From: Fundidesulfovibrio soli
GTDB taxonomy: Bacteria > Desulfobacterota > Desulfovibrionia > Desulfovibrionales > Desulfovibrionaceae
DNA length: 64,000 nt
Assembly (NCBI RefSeq): GCF_022808695.1
Contig: NZ_JAKZKW010000018.1
Span: forward strand, 1 to 64,000
Direction: 5' to 3'
Shown here in pieces: positions 22,649 to 30,434 of this stretch. The stretch's first letter is position 1. Each line of letters opens with the position of its first letter. Made by a program: the position numbers and the translations under genes. The notes under the pieces are model-generated. The model had not been told where the DNA came from. It ran no database searches and saw nothing but the letters and a program-made list of their open reading frames with translations.

Positions 22649-23416
22649 ATGGCCCGATGCATTGTGATCGCCAACCAGAAGGGTGGGGTGGGTAAGACCA
22701 CTACGGCCGTCAATCTGGCCGCGGCCCTGGCGGTGATGGAAAAAAAAACCCTGCTGATCGACTGCGATCCGCAGGGTAACGCTTCCAGCGGTCTGGGCAT
22801 CTACCCGGACGACTTCACCGAGAACCTCTATTCCGTCCTGTACGAGCCGTCCAAGGCAAGGGAAGCGGTCTACGAGACCTCCTTCCCCTATCTGCACGTG
22901 CTGCCATCCACCTCCGATCTTGTGGCGGCCGACATCGAGCTGGTGGACAAGCCCGGCCGAGAAATCTTCCTGCGCAACCTCGTGGGGGAGCTGGGCTCGG
23001 ACTACGAGTTCATCCTGCTCGATTGCCCCCCGTCCCTGGGACTTGTGACGCTCAACGCCCTGTGCGCCGCAGGCGAGCTCCTGGTGCCCCTGCAGTGCGA
23101 GTACTACGCACTGGAAGGCGTGGCCCAGCTGCTCAAAACCTTCGAGCTGGTGCGCAAGCGCTTCAACACGGGGTTGCAGCTCCTGGGCGTGGTCATGACC
23201 ATGTACGACGGGCGCAACAAGCTCAATCGGCACGTGAAGCGCGAAATCTGGAAGTGCTTCCCCAAGCACCACTTCGAGACGCTCATCCCGCGCAACGTGC
23301 GCGTGTCGGAAGCCCCGAGCTACGGCATGTCCGTCATCGGCTACGACGTGAAGTCCAAGGGTGCGGAGGCCTATCTGGCCCTGGCCAAGGAAGTGTTGTG
23401 CAGGGTCCCCGCCTGA
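22649..23416 (+). CDS. parA: chromosome partitioning ATPase ParA (Soj)
   Basis: Walker-type ATPase that drives origin segregation together with ParB; 255 aa. The deviant Walker A is KGGVGKTTT (residues 11-19), Walker A' LLIDCDPQGN, and Walker B FILLDCPPSLG. GGAGG is placed about 11 bases upstream. parB is 550 bp downstream, separated by a convergent minus-strand gene and a terminator, an unusual interruption of the pair. Confidence 0.95.
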   Translation: MARCIVIANQKGGVGKTTTAVNLAAALAVMEKKTLLIDCDPQGNASSGLGIYPDDFTENLYSVLYEPSKAREAVYETSFPYLHVLPSTSDLVAADIELVDKPGREIFLRNLVGELGSDYEFILLDCPPSLGLVTLNALCAAGELLVPLQCEYYALEGVAQLLKTFELVRKRFNTGLQLLGVVMTMYDGRNKLNRHVKREIWKCFPKHHFETLIPRNVRVSEAPSYGMSVIGYDVKSKGAEAYLALAKEVLCRVPA

Positions 23417-23440
23417 GCGGGGAAGGAAAGTGAAATCAAG

Positions 23441-23476
23441 GGCAGGAGCCGGGTGGCTCCTGCCTTTTTATTTTTC
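23441..23476 (+). terminator. Rho-independent terminator after parA
   Basis: GGCAGGAGCC (23441-23450) pairs perfectly with GGCTCCTGCC (23455-23464) around GGGT, followed by TTTTTATTTTTC. It ends the parA transcript and overlaps the 3' end of the convergent minus-strand gene. Confidence 0.92.
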
Positions 23477-23887
23477 GACGAAGGGGCGGCACTCCACGTC
23501 CACGTGCTTCTTGAAGTGCTTCTTGATGATGCGGGCCTTGCATTCCTGGCACTGGAAGTTGACCATCCCGCCCATGCTAGCCGAGCGCAGCCTGAAAATG
23601 CGGGGTTCATCCTTTTGCCAGTCGTCGGTATGGGAGCCGCACAGTTCGCAGCTGACGTCGGTAGGCATGGGGTAGTTGAAATCCCAGAACTGGGACAGGG
23701 CTTCCCAATCCTTGATGGGTTCGGGCTGCTCCTTGACGGTCTCGGGGGAGAGGGCCTCAAGGGCTTTGTCGATGGCGGGGGAAAGGATCGCCTCGGCCTT
23801 GCGCCAGAGTTCGGGGCTCAGCCAGATGCCTACCAGGTTGCGATCCTGGTCGTAGAGGGGTTCGAAATGGTTTTTAATTCCGGTCAC
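23468..23887 (-). CDS. zinc-ribbon-like hypothetical protein between parA and parB
   Basis: A 139-aa protein with two Cys pairs (CELCGS and CQECKA) that could bind one zinc ion, separated by about 30 residues. The rest is charged and soluble, with an N-terminal KNHFEPLYDQDRNLVGIWL segment. The start is GTG at 23887, with GGAGG 6 bases upstream. I do not recognise the family. It lies antisense between parA and parB, breaking their usual operon. Confidence 0.75.
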   Translation of the reverse strand: MTGIKNHFEPLYDQDRNLVGIWLSPELWRKAEAILSPAIDKALEALSPETVKEQPEPIKDWEALSQFWDFNYPMPTDVSCELCGSHTDDWQKDEPRIFRLRSASMGGMVNFQCQECKARIIKKHFKKHVDVECRPFVEK

Positions 23888-23968
23888 GTCATCCTCCAGG
23901 AAAAAGACGGTTAGAGTCGGGTGGTTGCGGTTGCGTTTGGTTCAGGCTTGAGGGTAAGGAGTTCGAAG

Positions 23969-24919
23969 ATGATGTCAAGAAGTGCGCATAATGCGGCGAA
24001 GGGGGGGCCTATGGCCGGAGCGAAAGGGTTGGGACGCGGGCTCGACGTCCTGCTCAAGGGCATGGCGGTGGATCGGGATCATCCTGAAGTGACGGTGCTC
24101 AAACTGGAGGACATCGTCCCCAACCCGCGCCAGCCCAGGCTCGAATTCGATCCCCAGGCCTTGAAGGATTTGGCCAGCTCCATCAAGGAGCAGGGCGTGC
24201 TCCAGCCCATCCTGGTGCGCCCGCTCAAGGGCGCTGCCCACGGCTACGAACTGGTGGCGGGCGAACGCAGGCTGCGCGCCAGCAAACTGGCCGAGCTGAC
24301 CGAGATTCCCGCCATCGTGCGGGAGGTCAGCGAGGAGCAGAGCCTGGCCCTGGCCCTCATCGAGAACCTGCAGCGCGAAAACCTCAACGCCCTGGAAGAG
24401 GCCAAAGGCCTGGACCAGCTGCTCAACGCCTTCGGCCTGAGCCAGGAGGCCCTGGCCCAGCGCGTGGGCAAGAGCCGTTCGGCCGTGGCCAACAGCCTGC
24501 GCCTCCTGCAGCTGCCGCAGGCCATCCAGGACAGCCTCTTCCAGGACGGCATCAGCGCCGGCCATGCCCGGGCGCTGCTCTCCATCACGGACCCCGCCGT
24601 GCAGGAGGCCCTGTGGAGCCGCATCGTGGAGCGGGGCCTCTCGGTGCGCGAAACCGAGGACATGGCCGCCCACTGGAAACAGCACGGCGTGCTCCCCGAC
24701 GTGCTGCCCGGCCCTGTTGAGCCCAAACCCCGGGGCGCCGCCAGGAAGCGTCCGGCCCTGCCGGAGGAGCTGGCGGGCATCCAGGGCCGCCTGCAGGAAA
24801 AATTCAAGCCCAAGGTGAAGATCAGCGGAGACCAGGGGCGCGGCAAGATCACCTTCAGCTACGCCTCCCCGCAGGAACTCCAGGCGCTGCTTGACGAGTG
24901 GGGGCTTGCCGATGGCTGA
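23969..24919 (+). CDS. parB: chromosome partitioning protein ParB (Spo0J)
   Basis: Binds parS and spreads as a CTP-dependent clamp. The 316-aa product has the N-terminal GLGRGLDVLL motif, the CTPase segments NPRQPR and ELVAGERRLRAS, ENLQREN, and the helix-turn-helix LAQRVGKSRSAVANSLRLL. The start at 23969 is supported by AAGGAG 7 bases upstream; the internal ATG at 24011 (MAGAKGLGRG) is an alternative closer to family norms. It overlaps the next gene by 8 bp. Confidence 0.93.
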   Translation: MMSRSAHNAAKGGPMAGAKGLGRGLDVLLKGMAVDRDHPEVTVLKLEDIVPNPRQPRLEFDPQALKDLASSIKEQGVLQPILVRPLKGAAHGYELVAGERRLRASKLAELTEIPAIVREVSEEQSLALALIENLQRENLNALEEAKGLDQLLNAFGLSQEALAQRVGKSRSAVANSLRLLQLPQAIQDSLFQDGISAGHARALLSITDPAVQEALWSRIVERGLSVRETEDMAAHWKQHGVLPDVLPGPVEPKPRGAARKRPALPEELAGIQGRLQEKFKPKVKISGDQGRGKITFSYASPQELQALLDEWGLADG

Positions 24920-25961
24920 GATTCCGGGCCCGCCGCTGATCGCTGACCCGCGGGCTCTCGCCGCGGCCGTGGACCGGCTGGCCGGGGTTCCGGTGCTGGT
25001 GGTGGGCGACGTCATGCTCGACCATTATCTTTCCGGCGATGCGGAGCGCATCTCGCCGGAAGCTCCCGTGCCCGTGGTGCAGGTCACCGGGGAGCGCCAT
25101 ATCCTGGGCGGGGCGGGCAACGTGGTGCGCAACATCGCGGCCCTGGGCGGCAGGCCCGAACTGGTGAGCGTTGTGGGGGCGGACGACCCCGGCCGCGCCA
25201 TCCAGGATCTGTTGGGCCGCGAGGGGGTCTCCTGCCACCTGGTGGCCGAGAAGAACCGCAAGACCACCATCAAGACCCGCGTCATCGTGCGCAACCAGCA
25301 AATGGTGCGCGTGGACAGGGAGGACACCGCCCCCCTGGCCGGGCAGAGCCTGGCGGCACTGGAGTCCATCCTGCGGGATGTGGCGGGCTCCCAAGGCATT
25401 GTAGTGGTCTCGGACTACGGCAAGGGCGTGGTCAGCGAGACCGTGATGCGCGTGCTGCGCTCCCTCAAGGAGGAGCGCGGGGGTGGCCTCACCGTGCTGG
25501 TGGACCCGAAGGTGGTCAACACAGGGTTGTATACCGGGGTGGACTTGCTCACGCCCAACGCCAAGGAAGCAGGAGAAATGGCGGGAATAGCCGCCAAGGG
25601 CCGTGAAGGCGTGATTCGCGCCGGGCTCGCCATCTTCAAGAAGCTGCGCTGTGCCCAGCTCTGCGTTACGCTGGGCCCGGATGGGATGGCCGTGTTCACC
25701 CGGCCGGGTTCGGTGCTGCACGTGCCCACCGTGGCGCGCCAGGTCTTCGACGTGACCGGCGCTGGCGACACGGTCATGGCGGTGCTTGCCCTGGCCCTGG
25801 GTGCCGGCATGGAGCTGCCGGAGGCGAGCATTCTGGCCAATTACGCGGCCGGTTACGTGGTGGGGCAGGTGGGCACGGCAACCGTGGGGCCGCAGGAACT
25901 TCGCGAGGCGCTCACGACGCTTCGCCAGCCTGAAGTGGAGCGGTGGCTGGAAATACAATGA
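24912..25961 (+). CDS. D-glycero-beta-D-manno-heptose-7-phosphate kinase (RfaE domain I)
   Basis: PfkB-family kinase that phosphorylates heptose 7-phosphate at C1 for LPS inner core; 349 aa. The substrate motif is GDVMLDHYLSGDAERISPEAPVPV, the Gly-rich GGAGNVVRN follows, and the anion-hole/catalytic signature is DVTGAGDTVMAV. The adenylyltransferase half of bifunctional HldE is absent, so this is the single-domain form and a separate HldC is expected elsewhere. GGGGG lies 8 bases before the ATG, which overlaps parB. Confidence 0.88.
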   Translation: MAEIPGPPLIADPRALAAAVDRLAGVPVLVVGDVMLDHYLSGDAERISPEAPVPVVQVTGERHILGGAGNVVRNIAALGGRPELVSVVGADDPGRAIQDLLGREGVSCHLVAEKNRKTTIKTRVIVRNQQMVRVDREDTAPLAGQSLAALESILRDVAGSQGIVVVSDYGKGVVSETVMRVLRSLKEERGGGLTVLVDPKVVNTGLYTGVDLLTPNAKEAGEMAGIAAKGREGVIRAGLAIFKKLRCAQLCVTLGPDGMAVFTRPGSVLHVPTVARQVFDVTGAGDTVMAVLALALGAGMELPEASILANYAAGYVVGQVGTATVGPQELREALTTLRQPEVERWLEIQ

Positions 25962-25973
25962 AGGTGGTTCGTC

Positions 25974-26291
25974 ATGTCCGATGAACAACAGACGCCCTGG
26001 ACAGCCACGGCCGACCCCGCGACAGGTTCGGCACGCATTGAAGGCGAGATGGATTTCACCAATTCCCTTGCCGTGCGGGACTGGCTGAAGGATTTCTGCT
26101 CCAAGACCACCGGTGAGCTGAAACTGGACCTGGAGGGCCTGCGCTACATCGACAGCTCCGGGCTGGCCATCCTCATCGAGATACGCAAGTTCCTGGTCGC
26201 CCGGCAGCGCAGCGTACGCATCCTCAAGGTGTCCTCCCAGGTGAGCAAGCTCTTTTCCCTGACCCAGATCGGCGAACTCTTCGGGATATAG
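25974..26291 (+). CDS. STAS-domain protein (MlaB-like)
   Basis: A 105-aa single STAS domain, with the motif LRYIDSSGLAILIEIRKF; the Ser pair is the phospho-acceptor position in anti-sigma antagonists. The gene order STAS-permease-ATPase-MCE-lipoprotein identifies it as the MlaB-like subunit of an inner-membrane lipid ABC transporter. AAGGTGG precedes the ATG by 6 bases. It is 12 bp from the heptose kinase and 9 bp from the permease. Confidence 0.85.
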   Translation: MSDEQQTPWTATADPATGSARIEGEMDFTNSLAVRDWLKDFCSKTTGELKLDLEGLRYIDSSGLAILIEIRKFLVARQRSVRILKVSSQVSKLFSLTQIGELFGI

Positions 26292-26300
26292 GACGCCACC

Positions 26301-27050
26301 ATGACGAGCGATTTCGAAAAGTTTATCTGGCTCGTCAACCGTCTCCTGGGCTGCCTGCGCCGTCCTTTCACGGGCAAGCCCTACATGCGCTGGCAGACCT
26401 GGCGTCATTTCTCCTGGATCGGCGCCGACTCCCTCCCCATCGTCAGCATCATCGCATCCTGCACCGGCATCATCCTGGCCCTGCAATCCGCAGCGCAACT
26501 CGAGAAGGTGGGCGCGCTCTCATACGTGGCCAATTTGGTGGGCATCAGCATCGTCATGGAGCTGGGACCGCTGCTCACGGCGCTCATCCTGGCGGGCAGG
26601 GCGGGGGCTGCCTTTACGGCCGAGATCGCCACCATGAAGATCTCGGAGGAGATCGACGCGCTGGAGGTCATGGGGCTGGACAGCGTGCGCTATCTGGTCT
26701 GGCCCAAATGCGTGGCCATGTTCCTGATGATGCCCCTGCTCACGCTCTGGGCCGACTTCACCGGCATCATGGCGGGCGGGCTGTTCTCCACCTTTGTCCT
26801 GGGGCTCTCAGGCCCGGGCTACTACGAACAGACCGCGAGCTTCATCAGCATGCGCAACTTGTTTTCAGGCCTGATCAAGAGTTTCGCTTTCGGCCAGGCT
26901 ATCACGCTCATCGGCTGCTGGCAGGGGTTTCTGGCCCGCGAGGGGGCGCTGGACGTCGGCACAAGGACCACGCGCTCCGTGGTGCAGTCCATCTTCCTGA
27001 TCGTCCTGCTGGACCTGTTCTTCACCGCGCTGACCTACATGGTTACCTGA
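26301..27050 (+). CDS. mlaE: MlaE-family lipid ABC transporter permease
   Basis: Integral inner-membrane permease, 249 aa with five or six predicted helices. It carries the MlaE signature region ELGPLLTALILAGRAGAAFTAEIATMKISEEIDAL. Works with the ATPase, MCE and STAS subunits encoded alongside to move phospholipid between membranes. The stop overlaps the start of the ATPase gene region (TGAGATG). Confidence 0.92.
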   Translation: MTSDFEKFIWLVNRLLGCLRRPFTGKPYMRWQTWRHFSWIGADSLPIVSIIASCTGIILALQSAAQLEKVGALSYVANLVGISIVMELGPLLTALILAGRAGAAFTAEIATMKISEEIDALEVMGLDSVRYLVWPKCVAMFLMMPLLTLWADFTGIMAGGLFSTFVLGLSGPGYYEQTASFISMRNLFSGLIKSFAFGQAITLIGCWQGFLAREGALDVGTRTTRSVVQSIFLIVLLDLFFTALTYMVT

Positions 27051-27051
27051 G

Positions 27052-27843
27052 ATGGATGAAGACTGGCTGACAGGACACGGTGCCCCGGACGTCACCCTGG
27101 AGGGGGTCAGCGCGGGCTACAACGGCAGGATGATATTGCAGGATATCAACACGGTGCTGCCCCAGGGGCGTATTTCCGTCATCCTGGGCGGGTCCGGGGG
27201 CGGCAAGTCCACGCTGCTCAAGACGATTCTGGGCCTGTTGCCCCCAACGGAAGGGCGCGTGCTCATAGGCGGGCAGGATCTCTACGGCCCGGAGGGGGCC
27301 TCCCTGCGGGACATCCGCCGCCGGATGGGCGTGCTGTTCCAGGACGGGGCCTTGCTCGGCTCGCTGCCGCTCGACGAGAACGTGGCCCTGCCCCTGCGCG
27401 AGCATACGTCCCTGGACGAGGAGACCATCGAGACGGTGGTCGCGCTCAAGCTGCGGCTGGTGGGGCTGGAGCCCTTCGCGGGGTATTTTCCCGCGGAGCT
27501 TTCGGGCGGAATGCGCAAGCGGGCGGGGCTGGCCAGGGCCTTGGCCATGGACCCGCGCATCCTGCTGTGCGACGAGCCGACATCCGGGCTGGACCCCATC
27601 ACGGCGGCCGACCTGGACCAGATGATCCTTGAGCTCAAGGAGGCCTTCAACATGACCGTGGTCGTGGTTTCCCACGATCTGCAGAGCGTGTTCCGCATCG
27701 CGGACAACGTCGTCATGCTCAACAAGGGCCGCACCGTGTTCCAGGGCGGCGTCCAGGCCCTGCGCGACAGCACGGACCCGTTCCTCAGGCAGTTTCTCGA
27801 CCGTCAGCCATCCAAGCGCCTGCCGGCGCAGGAAAAACAATAG
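27052..27843 (+). CDS. mlaF: MlaF-family lipid ABC transporter ATPase
   Basis: Cytosolic ATPase of the lipid transporter, 263 aa. Walker A GGSGGGKSTL, Q-loop LFQDGAL, signature LSGGMRKRAGLARAL, Walker B ILLCDEPTSGLD and the switch SHD are intact. Starts one base after the mlaE stop. Paired with mlaE and the MCE-domain gene. Confidence 0.93.
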   Translation: MDEDWLTGHGAPDVTLEGVSAGYNGRMILQDINTVLPQGRISVILGGSGGGKSTLLKTILGLLPPTEGRVLIGGQDLYGPEGASLRDIRRRMGVLFQDGALLGSLPLDENVALPLREHTSLDEETIETVVALKLRLVGLEPFAGYFPAELSGGMRKRAGLARALAMDPRILLCDEPTSGLDPITAADLDQMILELKEAFNMTVVVVSHDLQSVFRIADNVVMLNKGRTVFQGGVQALRDSTDPFLRQFLDRQPSKRLPAQEKQ

Positions 27844-27854
27844 GAGCAGTCACG

Positions 27855-28766
27855 GTGTTCTCCAAGACAGCTCACGGCCGGAACACGGCCAAGGCCTTCG
27901 CCGCCATCGCCCTGTGCCTCGCGATCCTGGGGGCCTTCAGCGTCGTTCTCGGCGGCTTCCGCTTCTGGGAAAAGCTCGAAATCTACAACTTGCGCTTCCG
28001 CAGCGTGAAGGACCTCTCCGCGGGCAGGCCCGTGAAGTACGGCGGCCTGGATGTGGGGCGAATCCTCTCCATCGGGGTGGACCCGGAAGACCCGCGCCTG
28101 ATCCGCGTGGTCATCGGCCTGAGCTCGCCGGTGCCGATCCGTGAGGGCGTGGTGGCCAGGATCGCCCAGAAGGGATTGGTGGGCGATTATTACGTGTTCC
28201 TAGACCCGCAGGGCACCCTGGGCGAGGTGCAGCCCCCAGGATCCTTCATCAAGACCATGGAGACGGTGGACGTGGCCCAACTGGCGGGCATGGCGGGGGA
28301 GATACTCTCCGAACTCAGGCCCCGTCTGGAGCGCATCGCGGCGCACATGGAAGACGTCCTCAGCAGCGAAAATACAGCCAATATCAAGGAATTAATGGAG
28401 AAAGCGCCGAAGCTCGTGGAGGAGCTCAACCGCACGGCCATGCAGGTGCGCAACGATTTCAGCACCTTCGCCACCAGCGGAAAGGGCACGGCGGAGCAGG
28501 CTACCAAGGCCCTGAAAACATTCGATGATACGTTGCGATCCATCCAGGTGGAGGTCGACAAGACCCTCGTCAGCATGCGCGGGGAGATCCACGCCGTGGG
28601 GGCTTTGACCAGTACCGTGCACAAGGCCGTGGCGCACGATCAGGCCCAGCTGGAGGATATCCTGGCCAATATCGAGCGGATGAGCGAAGACGTGAAGCAA
28701 CTGGCATCCCGTCTGCGGGAGAGGCCCTGGGAGCTTTTGCAGAAGCCGCAGGAGGTGAGGAAATGA
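27855..28766 (+). CDS. mlaD: MlaD-like MCE-domain substrate-binding protein
   Basis: Periplasmic, membrane-anchored MCE subunit, 303 aa. One transmembrane helix (about 13-35) is followed by an MCE domain (RFRSVKDLSAGRPVKYGGLDVGRI) and a long predicted helical or coiled-coil tail with repeated Val/Leu heptads. The start is GTG with AGGAG 8 bases upstream. The tail is longer than E. coli MlaD, more like the extended MCE proteins that span the periplasm. Confidence 0.88.
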   Translation: MFSKTAHGRNTAKAFAAIALCLAILGAFSVVLGGFRFWEKLEIYNLRFRSVKDLSAGRPVKYGGLDVGRILSIGVDPEDPRLIRVVIGLSSPVPIREGVVARIAQKGLVGDYYVFLDPQGTLGEVQPPGSFIKTMETVDVAQLAGMAGEILSELRPRLERIAAHMEDVLSSENTANIKELMEKAPKLVEELNRTAMQVRNDFSTFATSGKGTAEQATKALKTFDDTLRSIQVEVDKTLVSMRGEIHAVGALTSTVHKAVAHDQAQLEDILANIERMSEDVKQLASRLRERPWELLQKPQEVRK

Positions 28767-29404
28767 AGCGCCATCCGATGATGTGGCTCGTGCTGCTGGC
28801 TGCCCTGAGCGGATGCATGGGCAAGCCCGGCCCGGCGGAGCAGTATCTGCGCGTGCTGGGGCATGAACCCGAGTGCGCCAAGGCGGGGGCGCAGCCCACG
28901 GCGCAAGGGAAGCACACGCCGGTGCTGGCGATACGTTCCTTCAAGACCCTGGACGCGCTGGACAGGCAGGGCGTGATGGTGGCCGAGGGCAAGGTCATGC
29001 AGGCCAGCCAGCGCTGGTACTGGGAGGCTGCCCCCGGCAAGCTGGTGGAGCAGTCCGTGGTGCGAGCCGCCTGTGGAGAGGGCCTCTCGCCCGCGTGGCC
29101 GGTACGTTCGACAACTGAGGCCAGCCTGTGGCTCACTGGTCTGGTGAGCGATTTTTCGGTGCATGCCAGGGAAATGAGCGTGGTCCTGATTGTGGAGTGC
29201 CAGCTCTGGGACTCATCCGGCGGGGCGGTGCTGGGCAGCGGAACCTTCAAGGCGCGAGCTCCCTTGCCGGTGTTGGACGCCGGGGCCGTGGCCGACGCCG
29301 GTGAAAAAGCCCTGGCCGACGTGGCGGCCCAGATCGCCCGGTGGGCGCGGCAGTCGCTGCCCACGGTTGCTGCCCTGGGGGGCGGCCCCAAGGCGGGCAA
29401 GTGA
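28763..29404 (+). CDS. ABC transport auxiliary lipoprotein (PqiC/LptE-like)
   Basis: A 213-aa lipoprotein with the lipobox LSGC (Cys18) after a short hydrophobic signal. The DUF330/ABC-type auxiliary family commonly accompanies MCE transporters and would sit at the outer membrane. ATGA overlap with the MCE gene supports one operon. It may replace MlaA/MlaC, which are not encoded here. Confidence 0.8.
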   Translation: MKRHPMMWLVLLAALSGCMGKPGPAEQYLRVLGHEPECAKAGAQPTAQGKHTPVLAIRSFKTLDALDRQGVMVAEGKVMQASQRWYWEAAPGKLVEQSVVRAACGEGLSPAWPVRSTTEASLWLTGLVSDFSVHAREMSVVLIVECQLWDSSGGAVLGSGTFKARAPLPVLDAGAVADAGEKALADVAAQIARWARQSLPTVAALGGGPKAGK

Positions 29405-29796
29405 TGTTCAAGGCCATCGCGATGGTTGCGGAGGAGCGCATCCGCACGGCCATGGAGCGGGGGGAGTTCGACAACCTCAGCTGCGCGGGCCAACCCCTGG
29501 ACCTCGACGATGACGCCCACGTGCCGCCTGAGCTGCGCATGGCTTACCGCCTGCTCAAGAACGGCGGCTACCTGGACGACGACGCGCGCCTCGAGCGCGA
29601 GATCAGTGACGTGGAGTCGCTGATGCCTAGGGATGGCGCGGAGCGGACCAAATTGCGCCAGATGCGCAAACTGCAGGTTATCGAATCCAGGTTCCAGGAC
29701 CGTGCGGGCCGCTGCCTGCGCGTAAAAGATGACGATCCGTATTACGAGCAGGTCGTGGACGCCGTCAGCGTGAACATACCCAAGGAGCGGCCATGA
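29404..29796 (+). CDS. DUF1992 / DnaJ-homologue-C28-like protein
   Basis: A 130-aa soluble protein whose segment IRTAMERGEFDNLSCAGQPLDLDDD matches the DUF1992 signature seen in DNAJC28-like proteins (AxxxGxFDNLxGxGxPL). The J domain itself is absent. Function is unknown. Starts by overlap with the lipoprotein stop. Confidence 0.85.
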   Translation: MFKAIAMVAEERIRTAMERGEFDNLSCAGQPLDLDDDAHVPPELRMAYRLLKNGGYLDDDARLEREISDVESLMPRDGAERTKLRQMRKLQVIESRFQDRAGRCLRVKDDDPYYEQVVDAVSVNIPKERP

Positions 29797-30023
29797 GCAT
29801 GGACAAGGACAGCCCGAAATGCCCGCCCGGCCTCATCAAAAGGCTGGGAGCCATACCCTTCGTGCGGTTCACGCCCGAGGGCGACCTAGTGATACCTTCC
29901 GCGAGGCTGGACGATTTCGTGCGCAGGTACCTGGAGCTGACCGACAACCGGGAGCACATGGAGCACCTCATCGCATACGTGCGCGATGACCGGCGGAACG
30001 ACCCCTCAGGCTCGATGGACTAG
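29793..30023 (+). CDS. hypothetical protein, 76 aa
   Basis: A small soluble protein beginning MSMDKDSPKCPPGLIKRLGAIPFVRF, with no family I recognise. It starts in an ATGA overlap with the DUF1992 gene, so it is part of the same operon. Residues 38-64 form a probable amphipathic helix. Confidence 0.65.
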   Translation: MSMDKDSPKCPPGLIKRLGAIPFVRFTPEGDLVIPSARLDDFVRRYLELTDNREHMEHLIAYVRDDRRNDPSGSMD

Positions 30024-30029
30024 TCCGTG

Positions 30030-30407
30030 ATGGACTTGCGCCTGGGTATTTTAGTCGGCTCCCTGCTGGCCTGGGGTCTGTTGTCGTCAGGTCACGCCCC
30101 GGCCTGGGCGCAGAACTGCGACAACCCGGCCACTGACCAGGACATGGCCGAGTGCGCCGGGTTGCGTCTGCGCGCCGCCGAGCGCGATATGGCCGTTTTG
30201 TTGGACAGGCTGGAGCAGTCCGAGGACAAGGAGCTGGTGGAGGCCCTGCGCGGCGCTCAGCAGGCCTGGACGGCCTGGAGGGAGGCCGAAGGGAGATTGG
30301 CTTCGGTGGGGGCCAGGGACCCCGTGCTCAAGCTCTACGCGCGCAAGAAGCAGGAAGCCCAGATGACGGAAGACCGCGTGAAGGACCTCAAGAGCCTGGC
30401 CGAATGA
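30030..30407 (+). CDS. secreted LprI/DUF1311-like protein
   Basis: A 125-aa exported protein with a Sec signal ending HAPAWA. The mature part CDNPATDQDMAECAGLRLRAAERDM and the WTAWREAEG segment match the LprI/DUF1311 family, some members of which inhibit lysozyme. The start may be the GTG at 30027 or the ATG at 30030; neither has a strong SD. Last gene of the mla operon before a hairpin. Confidence 0.75.
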   Translation: MDLRLGILVGSLLAWGLLSSGHAPAWAQNCDNPATDQDMAECAGLRLRAAERDMAVLLDRLEQSEDKELVEALRGAQQAWTAWREAEGRLASVGARDPVLKLYARKKQEAQMTEDRVKDLKSLAE

Positions 30408-30410
30408 TCT

Positions 30411-30433
30411 CGGCGGCCGTTCTGGCCGCCGTT
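30411..30433 (+). terminator. GC-rich hairpin after the mla operon
   Basis: CGGCGGCC (30411-30418) pairs with GGCCGCCG (30424-30431) around GTTCT, just after the stop at 30407 and before the convergent rsmB end. The following T-run is only two bases, so termination strength is uncertain. Confidence 0.55.
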
Positions 30434-30434
30434 C

